DNA of 64,000 nucleotides from Arcanobacterium_A hippocoleae (GCF_031456295.1 NZ_JAVDUJ010000001.1:62001-126000), one strand, 5' to 3'. Shown: positions 1 through 9,150, counted from the stretch's first letter. A program made the numbers and translations. The notes: generated from the letters alone by a model not told the origin.

Positions 1-1263
1 CGAGTCGATGAAAAACAGTGTGAGTGTTTTAACCTTGGTGGAGCGACGGAAATTTTCCCACTCGGCTTCGAAGTGATTATCGAGCGCTTGTTTCATCATC
101 AAGCTCTGGTACGTCTCTGAATACACACGGCTAGCCACAATATCGCCCGTCGCGAGGATTTGCCCGTTCGACAACGTAACACCGGATTTGATCAACGTGT
201 TCTCGGTCTTGCCCACACCCTCAACTGTGAGACCAGCGAAATCGCCATCGACATCGCCCAGGGATTCACCTACTCGCAGCGTGATGGACTTGCCGGTATC
301 GAGGTTATTGAACGTGACACTCTTCGGTTTTGAGCGCGACATACTAGTGAGCTTAAGCCGCACGGACTCACCGCCGTCATCTTGCGGGTACTGTATCGCC
401 ACACCCTTAACGAGTTGCTCGTTGAACGCCTCAATCGACCCGAGGTTAAACACAAGATTGTTGTAATCCGTCGCCCCTGATTTATCTAACTTCGGGAATG
501 TTGCACCGAACCGGAAGATAGCTTGTGGTTGGATCTGCTCAAGCAGCACTTGATAGGCCTTGTTCTCGCGGCGGAACCTGTGCGGCTCGTCAATGATCAC
601 CACTGGGCGGGTCATCGCCAATGCCTCATACGGTTGGCTCGACATGCCCAGCACTGTATGGTCGTACACGGTTGCCATCGTCGCTTTCGACTGCAACATC
701 CCGTCCGTCATCAACAACGCGCTAATACGGCCTTTCGCTAAGCGGGAGGTCTGCACGAAATTTGAAATCGCCGAGGGGAACATCTTGCGGCCCTTGCGTC
801 GCTTCTGTGGATCAAGCACCTCCAGATCCAACTTATAGCGACCACCGTAGGTGTCATCAAAGTACTGGCGGGCGTAGTCCGCTTTCATGAACGACCGGGT
901 ACCTTCTTTGATCGGCGTCGAGGGCACCAGAATGATGAACTTGTGGAACCCGTAAAGCCGGTTCAGCTCAAACATCAACTGCGTGTACACCAAGGTTTTA
1001 CCAGTACCAGTCTCCATCTTGATATCCACGCCCAGCACACCATCATCGCTGCGGGTACGCCACGCGCGCGGCACAGCCGCCACCCCGTCAACAGCCCCAG
1101 CCTGTATCTGCGCGATGTTATGTGCAATCTGCGGATTACTCACCTCAAAAACCGGATTCGCTTCCGCAGGACTAGTGAAGCTCAAATCAACACCAGCGAA
1201 TACACCAGTCGCCGCTTTCAACGCACGCTGTTGATGCTCAAGGGTTTGAAGCCTAATCTGCAT
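1..1263 (-). CDS. res: Type III restriction endonuclease, Res subunit (partial, runs off the window)
   Basis: The gene is open from an ATG to the left edge and gives 421 residues without a stop. Residues 83-90 read METGTGKT (helicase motif I, Walker A) and 225-228 read DEPH (motif II), inside a superfamily 2 helicase fold typical of type III Res subunits. These couple ATP-dependent translocation to a C-terminal nuclease that needs the Mod subunit for DNA recognition. The nuclease half lies beyond the window. It starts four bases after the mod stop codon, so the two form one operon. Family assignment is from the motifs and the Mod neighbour; whether the C-terminal half is intact cannot be seen. 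Confidence 0.93.
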   Translation of the reverse strand, partial: MQIRLQTLEHQQRALKAATGVFAGVDLSFTSPAEANPVFEVSNPQIAHNIAQIQAGAVDGVAAVPRAWRTRSDDGVLGVDIKMETGTGKTLVYTQLMFELNRLYGFHKFIILVPSTPIKEGTRSFMKADYARQYFDDTYGGRYKLDLEVLDPQKRRKGRKMFPSAISNFVQTSRLAKGRISALLMTDGMLQSKATMATVYDHTVLGMSSQPYEALAMTRPVVIIDEPHRFRRENKAYQVLLEQIQPQAIFRFGATFPKLDKSGATDYNNLVFNLGSIEAFNEQLVKGVAIQYPQDDGGESVRLKLTSMSRSKPKSVTFNNLDTGKSITLRVGESLGDVDGDFAGLTVEGVGKTENTLIKSGVTLSNGQILATGDIVASRVYSETYQSLMMKQALDNHFEAEWENFRRSTKVKTLTLFFIDS

Positions 1264-1267
1264 CGCC

Positions 1268-3151
1268 CTACAGCCTCTCAATCACAGACACGATACGACC
1301 AGATTTCAGCACCGAGAGGTTTTTCTTCAACTCATGCATCACCGAAAACGTCACTGAATACCCAAACACCACAACCCGAGAAACCGCAAGATCCCCGTTC
1401 TCAAGCAGGCGAACAAGCTCCACCACGTCATCACTCGTCAAACCCGGAGAGATGATATAAGCAGAATCTCCGCACACATCCAGCTCGTAGCTCTCCAGCC
1501 GCACTTTCTCAGCAGAGGTTGTTAGCCCGTAACCGTCCTTCACCAACCACGTCGCCAACACAGTGTCATGCCCGGGCGTACCGTTCAGGTCGAATTTTGA
1601 GACATAATCCCCAGCTAGCAACGTACCGTCCTGCTTCGGATCAAACGTCAGCAGATCATCAAGAACCTGCCCAGACGGCTCCTCCAAACGATACAAGCGG
1701 AACCCATAATCAATATCCGCACCAGTCTCACCCTTAATCTTCGCAGCAGCACGCTTAATCCGCTCACGACCAATCTCGTCAATCGTGCGGTAACCAGCAT
1801 CATAAGCAGGTTTCTTAGGATCAATACACTCTGGCAATTGAACGAGAATAAAGCGACGATTACCATTATCTTCAGCGTTGAGTTGCATCAAAGCATCAGC
1901 TGTTGTTCCAGAGCCAGAGAAGAAATCCATTATCACAGCTGAGGAGTCCCAGTGGAGTGAGATTAGATATTTAACTAGAGCAGTCGGTTTTGGCTGTGAG
2001 AACACCTTATCTGAATTAAGTAGAGCCGCAAGTTCCTTTGTCCCATGGCTGTTATATCCCACGTCTTCAGTTCGCAAAAGGGCGTCGCCAGGCTGTCCTT
2101 CCTGTACTGTCCACAAGTACCGCTTAGCAGAAGGATTGCCGTCTTTGGAGAAAACAATCTGTCCGGTCGCCTCCATCGATCTGAGCGTTTCTTCTGAGTA
2201 CCTTGGGAAAGATCCTTCTGGTGCTGTCCAGATAATCCCATTCTTAAAGGTGTACGTGTACGGCTTCGCATAGTTTCGTGCGTAGATCGGATCTAATTTA
2301 TATGGCCCTTTACCGTCCTGGTCATCACGGTTGTATGCCTTTGATTTGTCGTACTTTGCGCGCAGTCGAAACCGATCGTCGCTAACGTATGTATCCCTAT
2401 TTGTGAGGCTAACTACGACAAAATCTGTATTTTCATTCATATCTTCGGAACTATTGCGAACGGTATGCAAAGCTTTTCGAGTAAGCGTTGCGACTGCATT
2501 TTGTTCTCCGAAAATCTCATCGCAGAGTAGTCTCAGATTCGCAAGTTCATTGTTGTCGATACTGATGAATATGACTCCATCGTCGGAAAGCAACTGTTTA
2601 GCGAGCTGGAGACGCGGATACATGAAGGTGAGCCACGCGGAATGTGAGGACTTGCCTTGAAGGTCAAGTACTCGTTCTGCTTCGTCTTCGCTGAGACCGA
2701 TCTTGTCGACAAGCTGTGCAGATGTGAATCCGAAGTCGTCGTTGTAGATGAACCCATCGGAGCCTGTGTTGTAGGGCGGGTCGATGTAGATGCACTTGAC
2801 TTTGCCTGCATAGGAGCCGAGCAGGTGTTTGAGGGCGTCGAGGTTGTCGCCGACGATATAGAGGTTTTCGGAGTCCTTGTTTTCCGGTTGGCTATTGTGC
2901 TCTAGATCTGGAACGACAACAGTTTCAGTCTCAGTGGAAGTTAGATACTTGGCATAGGATTTACCAAGGAATTTCAGTTCGTAGCCCTCTTTAGTAAGGT
3001 TTACCCCCCCCCGCGTGAGGCAGGCTTGGAATTTATCGAGCATAAACTCGCCGTCTTTGTCGAAATACTCTGGCAGTGTTGCACGCAGCCGCTCGATGTC
3101 AAATTCGTTCGGGGTAACGGTTTCGTTGTATTCGTGAGCGTCACGGATCAT
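1268..3151 (-). CDS. mod: Type III DNA methyltransferase, Mod subunit
   Basis: A 627-residue beta-class adenine methyltransferase. Catalytic motif IV DPPY is at residues 124-127 and the SAM-binding motif FSGSG at about 411-415, the order expected of the beta class. The stretch between them would hold the target recognition domain, so sequence specificity cannot be predicted here. I chose the ATG that overlaps the stop of the upstream HTH gene (ATGA); an in-frame start 18 codons earlier lies inside that gene. Codons 47-50 are encoded across a run of nine G. Gain or loss of one G would truncate the protein, so the gene looks phase-variable and is in the ON frame as given. It forms an operon with res. 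Confidence 0.95.
   Translation of the reverse strand: MIRDAHEYNETVTPNEFDIERLRATLPEYFDKDGEFMLDKFQACLTRGGVNLTKEGYELKFLGKSYAKYLTSTETETVVVPDLEHNSQPENKDSENLYIVGDNLDALKHLLGSYAGKVKCIYIDPPYNTGSDGFIYNDDFGFTSAQLVDKIGLSEDEAERVLDLQGKSSHSAWLTFMYPRLQLAKQLLSDDGVIFISIDNNELANLRLLCDEIFGEQNAVATLTRKALHTVRNSSEDMNENTDFVVVSLTNRDTYVSDDRFRLRAKYDKSKAYNRDDQDGKGPYKLDPIYARNYAKPYTYTFKNGIIWTAPEGSFPRYSEETLRSMEATGQIVFSKDGNPSAKRYLWTVQEGQPGDALLRTEDVGYNSHGTKELAALLNSDKVFSQPKPTALVKYLISLHWDSSAVIMDFFSGSGTTADALMQLNAEDNGNRRFILVQLPECIDPKKPAYDAGYRTIDEIGRERIKRAAAKIKGETGADIDYGFRLYRLEEPSGQVLDDLLTFDPKQDGTLLAGDYVSKFDLNGTPGHDTVLATWLVKDGYGLTTSAEKVRLESYELDVCGDSAYIISPGLTSDDVVELVRLLENGDLAVSRVVVFGYSVTFSVMHELKKNLSVLKSGRIVSVIERL
3004..3012 (-). repeat. 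Nine-G homopolymer inside the mod reading frame
   Basis: Nine consecutive C on the plus strand (G on the coding strand) encode part of Arg-Gly-Gly-Val, about 140 bases after the mod start. Runs of this length are well known slipped-strand mispairing sites. In phase-variable type III mod genes of other bacteria, simple repeats sit in the same early position. The run is in frame here. Confidence 0.85.
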
Positions 3152-3402
3152 TGTGCGATCTCCTGTTCGTTTGGGACGACTTCGCAGATGTCGTTTATGT
3201 CGCATTCTAGGGCGGTGCAGATCCTGGCGAGGACGTCTGTGGTGACGTTGCCATCACGTCCTAGTTTGGCGATGGTGGCTGGTGATAGGCCGGTTGCGTG
3301 GCGTAGGTCTTCTCGGGTCATGTCGCGGTCGATGAGGAGTTTCCACAAGGGTTTGGAGGTGATGGTCAATTGGGTTCGGCTCCTTGTGTGGTGGTTGTTC
3401 AA
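3148..3402 (-). CDS. Small XRE/Cro-type helix-turn-helix regulator
   Basis: An 84-residue protein that is essentially one HTH domain. The helix-turn-helix lies around residues 30-60 (TREDLRHATGLSPATIAKL), followed by a tail containing LECDINDICEV, typical of one-domain XRE proteins (HTH_26-like). Its stop overlaps the mod start by four bases, so it is translationally coupled to the restriction-modification genes. It may time expression of methylase and nuclease, as controller proteins do in other systems; that role is inferred from position only. Confidence 0.8.
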   Translation of the reverse strand: MNNHHTRSRTQLTITSKPLWKLLIDRDMTREDLRHATGLSPATIAKLGRDGNVTTDVLARICTALECDINDICEVVPNEQEIAQ

Positions 3403-3749
3403 GGTCGAGGCTGGTGCTTGGTTTGCAACTACACCGGGTCACCGTGAACGTGAAGGCCTTACTCACATGCTACCGCTTGGCACTGACTTTAAGCTGTTTG
3501 ACACCTGACGGGTCGAGTTACTCGTCTCACAACCCTGATTGCTCCACATGAGTGGTTTGCACCCACAATCAGCCTTGTATCAAAATGAACGTCTAAGTAA
3601 CTAACTGCCTGCTGGTGTTGATACAATTTCGCGCCAGCAGGTTTTGTTTTGTGAGAGTGCGCCAAAATTTTCTTGTTTGCGCCAAAATCGGGGTTGCGCG
3701 TAAAAGTTGGCTTTGGTGCGTAAAAGTTGGGTTGAGTAGGGCGCTTATG
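3403..3749. other. Intergenic region upstream of the HTH-mod-res operon
   Basis: I see no convincing gene here. The stretch should contain the minus-strand promoter of the HTH-mod-res operon. Between about 3655 and 3735 there are short direct repeats: GCGCCAAAAT twice and GCGTAAAAGTTGG twice. They could be regulatory sites or remnants of an element end. Confidence 0.4.
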
Positions 3750-3750
3750 G

Positions 3751-3790
3751 GCATAAAAGAAAGGCCAGTAGCGAGGGTGCTACTGGCCTT
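3751..3790 (-). terminator. Intrinsic terminator after the serine recombinase pair
   Basis: A perfect 12-bp stem (AAGGCCAGTAGC with GCTACTGGCCTT) has a six-base loop and is followed on the minus strand by a T-rich tract (TTCTTTTAT). It lies 25 bases past the recombinase stop. Confidence 0.85.
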
Positions 3791-3814
3791 AAATGATTCT
3801 GCTCTTCAGTTGGG

Positions 3815-5368
3815 TTACTGGGCTCCAATCTCGGTGCCGTCTTTAAACATCACGGCTGCGTGCCCGTCAGGGGTGATGTTGATTCGTTGGCACAGGGCGT
3901 GAAAAGTGGCGGGGCCGAATTCTCCTGCTGTATCTAGGTCGGTGAGGGTGCGGCGATATTTGGCAAGTTCGGCTTTGAGTCCTTTGCGCCGCTCAATCTC
4001 AGCTTGGGTAGCGTTGTAGGCGTCGATTGCTTGTTGTTGTCTTGCTTCGAGCTGGGCGAAAGCGTGCTGGTATTCGCTCTGGTCTTGCGCCTGGGTGGCG
4101 TTGGCGCTGATGGCTTGCCGGATGAGTTTGGTGCAGGCCTCGATCTCAGCTGCTTGTGTGATAGCGGTTGCCTCTAGCTCGGTGGTGTCGGTGAGCGTGG
4201 TTTCGAGCAAGTCCCAGTCGATGAGGTTGCGGCGTTTAAGCAAGGTGGCAAGCGCGGTTAGAAAGATATGTTCGAGTTGCTTATCACGCAGGATGGGCAT
4301 TTGGGCGGGATGTGGGCTGCGGCATTTGTGGTTGCATTGCCAGATCACGGTTTTGTAGGCATCGGTGGAATGCCAGGTTTTGCTCCCGTAAGTGCGTCCG
4401 CAGTGGGTGCAGAAGATCTTGCCGGTAAAGACGCGTTCTCTTCTGCCGATGCCGCGCGCATTGAATTCGGCTTGGGCAAGCTCCCACGTTTCGGGATCAA
4501 TGATGGCTGGGTGTGAGCCGGTCACATAGTATTGGGGTACCTCGCCTTCGTTGATCTTTTTGGTTTTGGTGAGGAAGTCGACGGTGAACGTCTTTTGCAG
4601 GAGCGCGTCACCTTTGTATTTTTCGTTGGTGAGGATGGGTTGGATGGTGGTGTGGCTCCAGCGGGTTTTGCCACGCGGGGTGAGCACGCCGTCAGTATCG
4701 AGCGCGGCGGCGATTTGTGGGATGCTCATGCCTTCAAGGTAGTGGCGGTAGATCCGGCGCACGGTTTCGGCCTGTTCGGGGTTAATAACCGGGCTACCGT
4801 CTGAGCCGCGCTTGTAGCCGAGGAAGTTTTTGAAGGGCATATTTACTTTCCCGTCGGAGAAGCGTTTGCGCTGTCCCCAGGTGACGTTCTCGCTAATAGA
4901 GCGTGATTCTTTTTGGGCAAGGCTGGACATGATGGTGATCAAGAGTTCGCCTTTAGAATCGAGTGTCCAGATGTTTTCTTTTTCGAAGAACACCTCCACA
5001 CCCTTATCTTTCAAGGCGCGGACGGTGGTGAGGGAGTCGACGGTGTTGCGAGCAAACCGGCTGACGCTTTTTGTGACGATCAGGTCGATTCTGCCGCTCA
5101 GGGCGTCGGTGACCATCTGGTTGAAGCCGTCGCGGTGTTTGATGCTCGTGCCGCTGATGCCTTCGTCAGTGTAGATACCTGCATACTGCCAGCCGTCGTG
5201 GGAGCGAATATAGTGCTCGTAGTAATCCACCTGGGCGGCATAAGAGTTGGCTTGGTCAGCATCATCTGTGGAGACGCGGGCATAGCCTGCGACCCGGCGG
5301 ATGTTGGGCAGGGCGTGGTTGCCAGAGTGTAGGGGTTTGGTTGCTGGGATCGCGGTGATTTTTGGCAT
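3815..5368 (-). CDS. Large serine recombinase (second of a tandem pair)
   Basis: A 517-residue large serine integrase. The resolvase catalytic domain begins with YARVS at residues 29-33, giving a catalytic serine near residue 33, and includes the SRFARN motif. It is followed by a recombinase domain, a zinc ribbon (CTHCGRTY with later cysteines) and a long coiled coil of Glu/Gln/Ala-rich helices before the C-terminus. Enzymes of this family integrate and excise prophages and integrative elements by att-site recombination. The start codon shares one base with the upstream recombinase stop (TGATG), so the pair is translationally coupled. All domains look intact and the length is normal for the family. 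Confidence 0.95.
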   Translation of the reverse strand: MPKITAIPATKPLHSGNHALPNIRRVAGYARVSTDDADQANSYAAQVDYYEHYIRSHDGWQYAGIYTDEGISGTSIKHRDGFNQMVTDALSGRIDLIVTKSVSRFARNTVDSLTTVRALKDKGVEVFFEKENIWTLDSKGELLITIMSSLAQKESRSISENVTWGQRKRFSDGKVNMPFKNFLGYKRGSDGSPVINPEQAETVRRIYRHYLEGMSIPQIAAALDTDGVLTPRGKTRWSHTTIQPILTNEKYKGDALLQKTFTVDFLTKTKKINEGEVPQYYVTGSHPAIIDPETWELAQAEFNARGIGRRERVFTGKIFCTHCGRTYGSKTWHSTDAYKTVIWQCNHKCRSPHPAQMPILRDKQLEHIFLTALATLLKRRNLIDWDLLETTLTDTTELEATAITQAAEIEACTKLIRQAISANATQAQDQSEYQHAFAQLEARQQQAIDAYNATQAEIERRKGLKAELAKYRRTLTDLDTAGEFGPATFHALCQRINITPDGHAAVMFKDGTEIGAQ

Positions 5369-6618
5369 CAGTGGTTCACCTCCAATCCAGTGCGGTAATC
5401 AATTGTCGTGCTTCTCCCGTCGGTGTGGTGGATGGTGAGGAGCCAATCGGGCGTAGCTTCAATGCGCTCAACCTGTTCAATGACGGTTTTGTCATCCGAA
5501 TCGGCTAGATCCAAGGCGGTGCAGATGATGGCGCGTATCTTTTCCTCGCGGAGTTGGTGGGCTTTGCATGGATTGCCGTGGCCTTTGGTGGCGGTTTCGC
5601 ACCACCAGTACTTGTATTCTCCATGGGCTTGTTTCCTGGTGCGGCGCTGATAGTGCTTGCCACGTTGGGTGCAGGTGATGCGGTGGGTGAGTGCTCCGGT
5701 GCCTCCCGTGGGGGTCAGGCCACGCCCGCCGGATGCTCTACGTTTTGCCAGTTCTGTCTGTACCGCGTCAAAGGTTTTGCGGTCGATGATTGGTGGGTGG
5801 GAGTCTTCTATCAGGTATTTGGTGAGTTGGCCTGTGTTGGGGCTGCTGGTGCTTTTGCCGACGTGTGCTCGATAGTGTTTTTGGCAGATTGCATCGCCTG
5901 TGTAGGTTTCGTTTTCTAGCCATTGACGGGTCACGGATGCTCTAAACTTGCCGCCGCCACGCGAGCGTAGCCCCTCAGCATTGAGCGTGTCGACGGTTTT
6001 CTCAGGGCTAATGCCTTTGAGGAATTCATCGAATACGCGGCGCACAATCACGGCTTCTTCTTCAACGATGTCGAGCTGGCCGTGGTGGTAGCGGTATCCG
6101 TAGGGGTGGCGCGAATGCAACAGCTCATCCTTGTACTTTTTTCTGATTCCCCACTTCGCGTTAGCCGAGATAGATTCGGATTCAGTTTGCGCGAACGAGG
6201 CTAGTAAAGTGAGGAGGATTTCGCCTTCAGCGTTGGCGGTGTCAAGGTGCTCGCGTTCGAAACGCACCGATACACCAGCAGCAGATAGTTCACGCACGGT
6301 TTCGAGGAGGTCGACGGTGTTACGGGCGAAGCGGGAGATGGATTTGGTGAGGATAATGTCGATACTCCCTGCGAGTGCTTGCTCGATCATCTGGTTGAAC
6401 TCGCCACGCCCCGTGGTAGATGTACCTGTCGTTGCGTAGTCGCTGTAGACGCCAGCGTATTCCCAGCCCGGCGTTGAGCTGATGAGCTGGTTGTAGTAGG
6501 AGACTTGCGCGGAGAAGGAATGAGTGAGACGTTCCGATTCGCGTGAGACCCGCACGTAGGCCGCCACCCGCAGGCGTTTGGTGAGTGCGGGGCGTGGGGG
6601 TAGTTTGTGGATCTCCAT
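5368..6618 (-). CDS. Large serine recombinase (first of a tandem pair)
   Basis: A 416-residue recombinase starting at the ATG preceded by AAGGA at good spacing; an in-frame ATG seven codons earlier lacks one. The resolvase domain starts YVRVS, with the catalytic serine near residue 25, and SRFARN is present. A recombinase domain follows. The zinc ribbon reads CTQRGKHY, where family members usually have CxxC, so one zinc-ligand cysteine appears replaced by arginine. The C-terminal part is shorter than in its partner and lacks an obvious long coiled coil. Tandem serine recombinases like these are common at one end of actinobacterial and clostridial elements; this copy may be partly impaired in DNA binding. 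Confidence 0.92.
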   Translation of the reverse strand: MEIHKLPPRPALTKRLRVAAYVRVSRESERLTHSFSAQVSYYNQLISSTPGWEYAGVYSDYATTGTSTTGRGEFNQMIEQALAGSIDIILTKSISRFARNTVDLLETVRELSAAGVSVRFEREHLDTANAEGEILLTLLASFAQTESESISANAKWGIRKKYKDELLHSRHPYGYRYHHGQLDIVEEEAVIVRRVFDEFLKGISPEKTVDTLNAEGLRSRGGGKFRASVTRQWLENETYTGDAICQKHYRAHVGKSTSSPNTGQLTKYLIEDSHPPIIDRKTFDAVQTELAKRRASGGRGLTPTGGTGALTHRITCTQRGKHYQRRTRKQAHGEYKYWWCETATKGHGNPCKAHQLREEKIRAIICTALDLADSDDKTVIEQVERIEATPDWLLTIHHTDGRSTTIDYRTGLEVNH

Positions 6619-6660
6619 TCTTGCTTCCTTTTGGATCAATATCGGTGTATTTCCTTGCTT

Positions 6661-6861
6661 CTATACATCACTCTGTTCGCGCCATTTATCCAGTTGCTGT
6701 GGCAATAACAGCGCCATAATCGCAGGCTGATACGAACCGATGAGAGCCTCTCGTACCCGCTGATAATCAGCCTGAAAGATAGCACCAGCTACGCGGAGTT
6801 TTTCGGCATGTGCGAGCGTGACCCTGCAGACTGCCTCATGGTTCATCTGAATCGCTTTCAT
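6661..6861 (-). CDS. Small element protein upstream of the recombinases
   Basis: A 66-residue protein starting at an ATG that overlaps the stop of the upstream zinc-ribbon frame (ATGA). It begins MKAIQMNHEAVCRV and is mostly helical. As I recall, short proteins of this kind (SHOCT-like helical proteins) commonly precede tandem serine recombinases in integrative elements, and its position fits. No catalytic motif is visible. It lies about 42 bases upstream of the chosen recombinase start, so the three probably form one transcript. Function unknown; it may be a recombination directionality or accessory factor. Confidence 0.6.
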   Translation of the reverse strand: MKAIQMNHEAVCRVTLAHAEKLRVAGAIFQADYQRVREALIGSYQPAIMALLLPQQLDKWREQSDV

Positions 6862-7043
6862 GCCGTGCCCCTGTGGGTAACGTAGCAGGCATGAGTGCAG
6901 TACTTTCGGGTCTTGTTGCCGTAGGCAGTGAATGTGGTTGCGCAGCCAGCGCAGGTAAAGGTGTAGATAGCAGTGCGCCTTTTCGCGCCTCAGGGTGTGC
7001 TTTCCACCAGGCACGCCGATGCTCCTCACTAAAAAACACGGTT
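6858..7043 (-). pseudogene. Broken zinc-ribbon protein of the recombinase operon
   Basis: Two frames together spell one recognisable protein. FFSEEHRRAWWKAHPE in one frame continues, after a one-base loss, as RTAIYTFTCAGCATTFTAYG and then NKTRKYCTHACYV in another. The second part holds a CxxC...CxxxC zinc-ribbon pattern of a type I associate with genes beside tandem recombinases. The N-terminal half is missing, because the frame runs directly into the truncated portal gene. A deletion has therefore fused portal and zinc-ribbon genes near 7040. The frame ends in a stop overlapping the next small gene. Identification is by recalled family pattern. Confidence 0.55.
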
Positions 7044-8042
7044 TCTCATCAGCCGAGAGCAGAGTTTTGTGATGGCTTGTTCCCGCCTGATGACCCACGG
7101 GTCGAGCGTGTACTTCACAAACTCCAAGCTCTGCTGCTCAATATTGCTAAAAGAGCTTTTCTCTAAATCGCCGACCATGTGCGGAGGGATACGGAAAATC
7201 CGGGCAATCTCGTTGATCTGAAACTTCCGTGTCTCGAGAAACTGTGCCTGCTCAGGCGAAATCCCTATCGGGGTGTATGTCATGCCCTCCTCAAGCACCG
7301 CAATCTTATTGCTGTTCCTAGCTCCACCGAAGGTCTGCTGCCAGGACTCACGGGCTGGATCTTTGATCATGCCAGGATGCTCGAGCACACCACCAGGAGC
7401 CGCACCATTAGCAAAAAATGAAGCCCCGTATTCTTCGGTGGCGATAGCAAGCCCGATAGCGTTTTTCGCCATCGCAATCGGCGAATAACCCACCAAACCA
7501 TCAAAACCAAGATCTGGAATATGGAGCACATCCGCCGCAGTCAAGGTGACTTTACGGGGCTGATCCACATTGGGTTCGTCGCCAGTGCGAGTATAGACGT
7601 ACTCAAGCTCACCGTTATCGTTCCTGCCTACTTGCATCCGGTTCGGCATCAACGGATACAACCCGAGTACCTCGCCCTTACCATTCCTAATGACTTGGGC
7701 GTAGGCGTTACCCCAGAGCAGCAAGTGTGTCATAAGGGTCTCACGGAAGACGAAGCTGGTCATTTCAGGGTTCGGCTCATCATGCAACAACACATACAAC
7801 GGATGCTCCAAGGCTTTGCTCCGTCTGCCGTCGTCCTCGTAGCGATACACGTGCAACGGCAAACCAGCAATCGCCTCACTCAAGATCCGCACGCACGCAT
7901 AGACCGCAGTCATCTGCATCGCCGAGCGTTCCGTCACCGGCTTACCCGCAGAGGTGGGGCCGAACATAAACGAATATGACGACCCAATCGTGTGATTCTC
8001 GAATAATTTCGATTTAGGGCGTAGCAAATTCAAGAGTCTCAC
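7029..8042 (-). pseudogene. Phage portal protein, truncated
   Basis: A HK97-type portal protein. I place the start at a GTG preceded by AGGGAG six bases upstream. Recognisable segments are SSYSFMFGPTSAGKPVTE, the conserved MTAVYACVRILSEAIAGLPL, then WGNAYAQ and the RIPPHMVGD region. The intact protein forms the dodecameric DNA channel of the capsid. The frame ends early after EQAITK. One base later in register it would continue TLLSADEKP, the normal continuation, so a one-base loss in an A-run and then a deletion into the zinc-ribbon gene removed the C-terminal region. Capsid and protease genes that would normally follow are absent. Confidence 0.85.
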
Positions 8043-8230
8043 GTATATCTCCCTAAGCTGTGTATAAAGAACTGATGCCCCTAACACAGCCAATAAGGCA
8101 GTAAGGAGCACCAGCTCAAAAATTGTTCAGTTATCGACAGTAAGACGATTTACCTAGACATACGGAAACTCCCTGAACTCCATTACTCGGCATCGGTTCT
8201 TAGTCGTAGATAAGCTGCTTCGAAATGACA

Positions 8231-8422
8231 TTATTCGTCAATTCCTTTTTTCTGGCGAAAATACCCAATGCCTAAAACTGTCACTCCAAGCAACAGTGAT
8301 GGAAAAGCAATACTCAGCACTGTACGTAAAGGGAAAATAACCAGAGCTAACAAAGAAAACAGGCAAACAACCAATGCAAAAGTCAGTAGGCCGACCAACA
8401 GTTCATGCATAGTACGCGGCAT
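8231..8422 (-). CDS. Small membrane protein, putative immunity partner (cassette 1)
   Basis: A 63-residue protein starting at the ATG that shares a base with the stop of the secreted precursor (TAATG), with GGTGGAG upstream. Two hydrophobic helices span roughly residues 8-30 and 34-52. They are followed by a basic tail YFRQKKGIDE. There is no signal peptide or catalytic motif. Small multi-helix membrane proteins coupled to bacteriocin genes usually give self-immunity, and the same arrangement recurs in three other cassettes nearby, so that is the inferred role. Unrelated in sequence to the other three partners by eye. Confidence 0.6.
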   Translation of the reverse strand: MPRTMHELLVGLLTFALVVCLFSLLALVIFPLRTVLSIAFPSLLLGVTVLGIGYFRQKKGIDE

Positions 8423-9069
8423 TAGGCTCTCCACCAATTCCATGCCTCTTTTGCGGCACAACCGACAGCGTAAACGCCTAACCATGCAGCAAATCCTGCT
8501 GGAGTTGACTTAATGATTTGCTTAAGAACAATATCGCCACCCTTTTTAGTGATCTCTTTCTTAGCATAACGCTTAAGTAAATCAGCGACTTTGTTCCAAG
8601 ACTTTTCGTAAATGTATTTACCAAATAGATTGTAATCAATTTGGAAGGGTGAAAAACCAAGAACTCCCGTCACCACACATGATCCGAACGAACCCCAGCT
8701 GCGATCTGAATGTGCATCTACATACGGATTGTCGGAAGCTCCATTTAGTGAGTTAACGATAAGAGTAAGCTGCTCAGAACTTCCACCAAAACCATATTCA
8801 GCAGCCAGTCTTTCGTCTATAACGAACTTCGCTCCATCATGCTTGATGACATCACGAAATAGCACCACAAAACTATCTGCTGTGGCATCAGCGAATTCCT
8901 CAATTTCAGATTCTGTAAGCGAGCTGTCCCACTCTGCATTATGAAGCTGTGATGCAACGGTAGTAGAATGCTGCGCTTCTGTAGCATTTGCAACTCCGAC
9001 TACTGTAAACGATAGTGTAAGGGTGCAAATACTTGCTGTTGCTAACTGTGCAACTTTACGTAGTTTCAC
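8422..9069 (-). CDS. Secreted precursor, bacteriocin-like (cassette 1)
   Basis: A 215-residue protein starting at GTG behind AAAGGAG. Residues 1-29 are a Sec signal peptide ending VANA. A pro-region follows (LTESEIEEFADATADSF to VNSLNGA, about residues 51-111) that resembles those of cassettes 3 and 4. The last 90 residues hold two cysteines (SCVVTG and AVGCAAK), a Lys-rich amphipathic middle and a hydrophobic, Trp-containing end. This prepropeptide layout suggests a secreted antimicrobial or signalling protein exported by Sec. I do not recognise a named family. The signal peptide is strikingly similar to that of cassette 3, which suggests common descent. Confidence 0.6.
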   Translation of the reverse strand: MKLRKVAQLATASICTLTLSFTVVGVANATEAQHSTTVASQLHNAEWDSSLTESEIEEFADATADSFVVLFRDVIKHDGAKFVIDERLAAEYGFGGSSEQLTLIVNSLNGASDNPYVDAHSDRSWGSFGSCVVTGVLGFSPFQIDYNLFGKYIYEKSWNKVADLLKRYAKKEITKKGGDIVLKQIIKSTPAGFAAWLGVYAVGCAAKEAWNWWRA

Positions 9070-9150
9070 CTTCGTACTCCTTTTGTCATGTCACATCATT
9101 ATGACCCGTTCACAACACAGTAATTTAATATGTGCTGCAATCCCCTCTTT

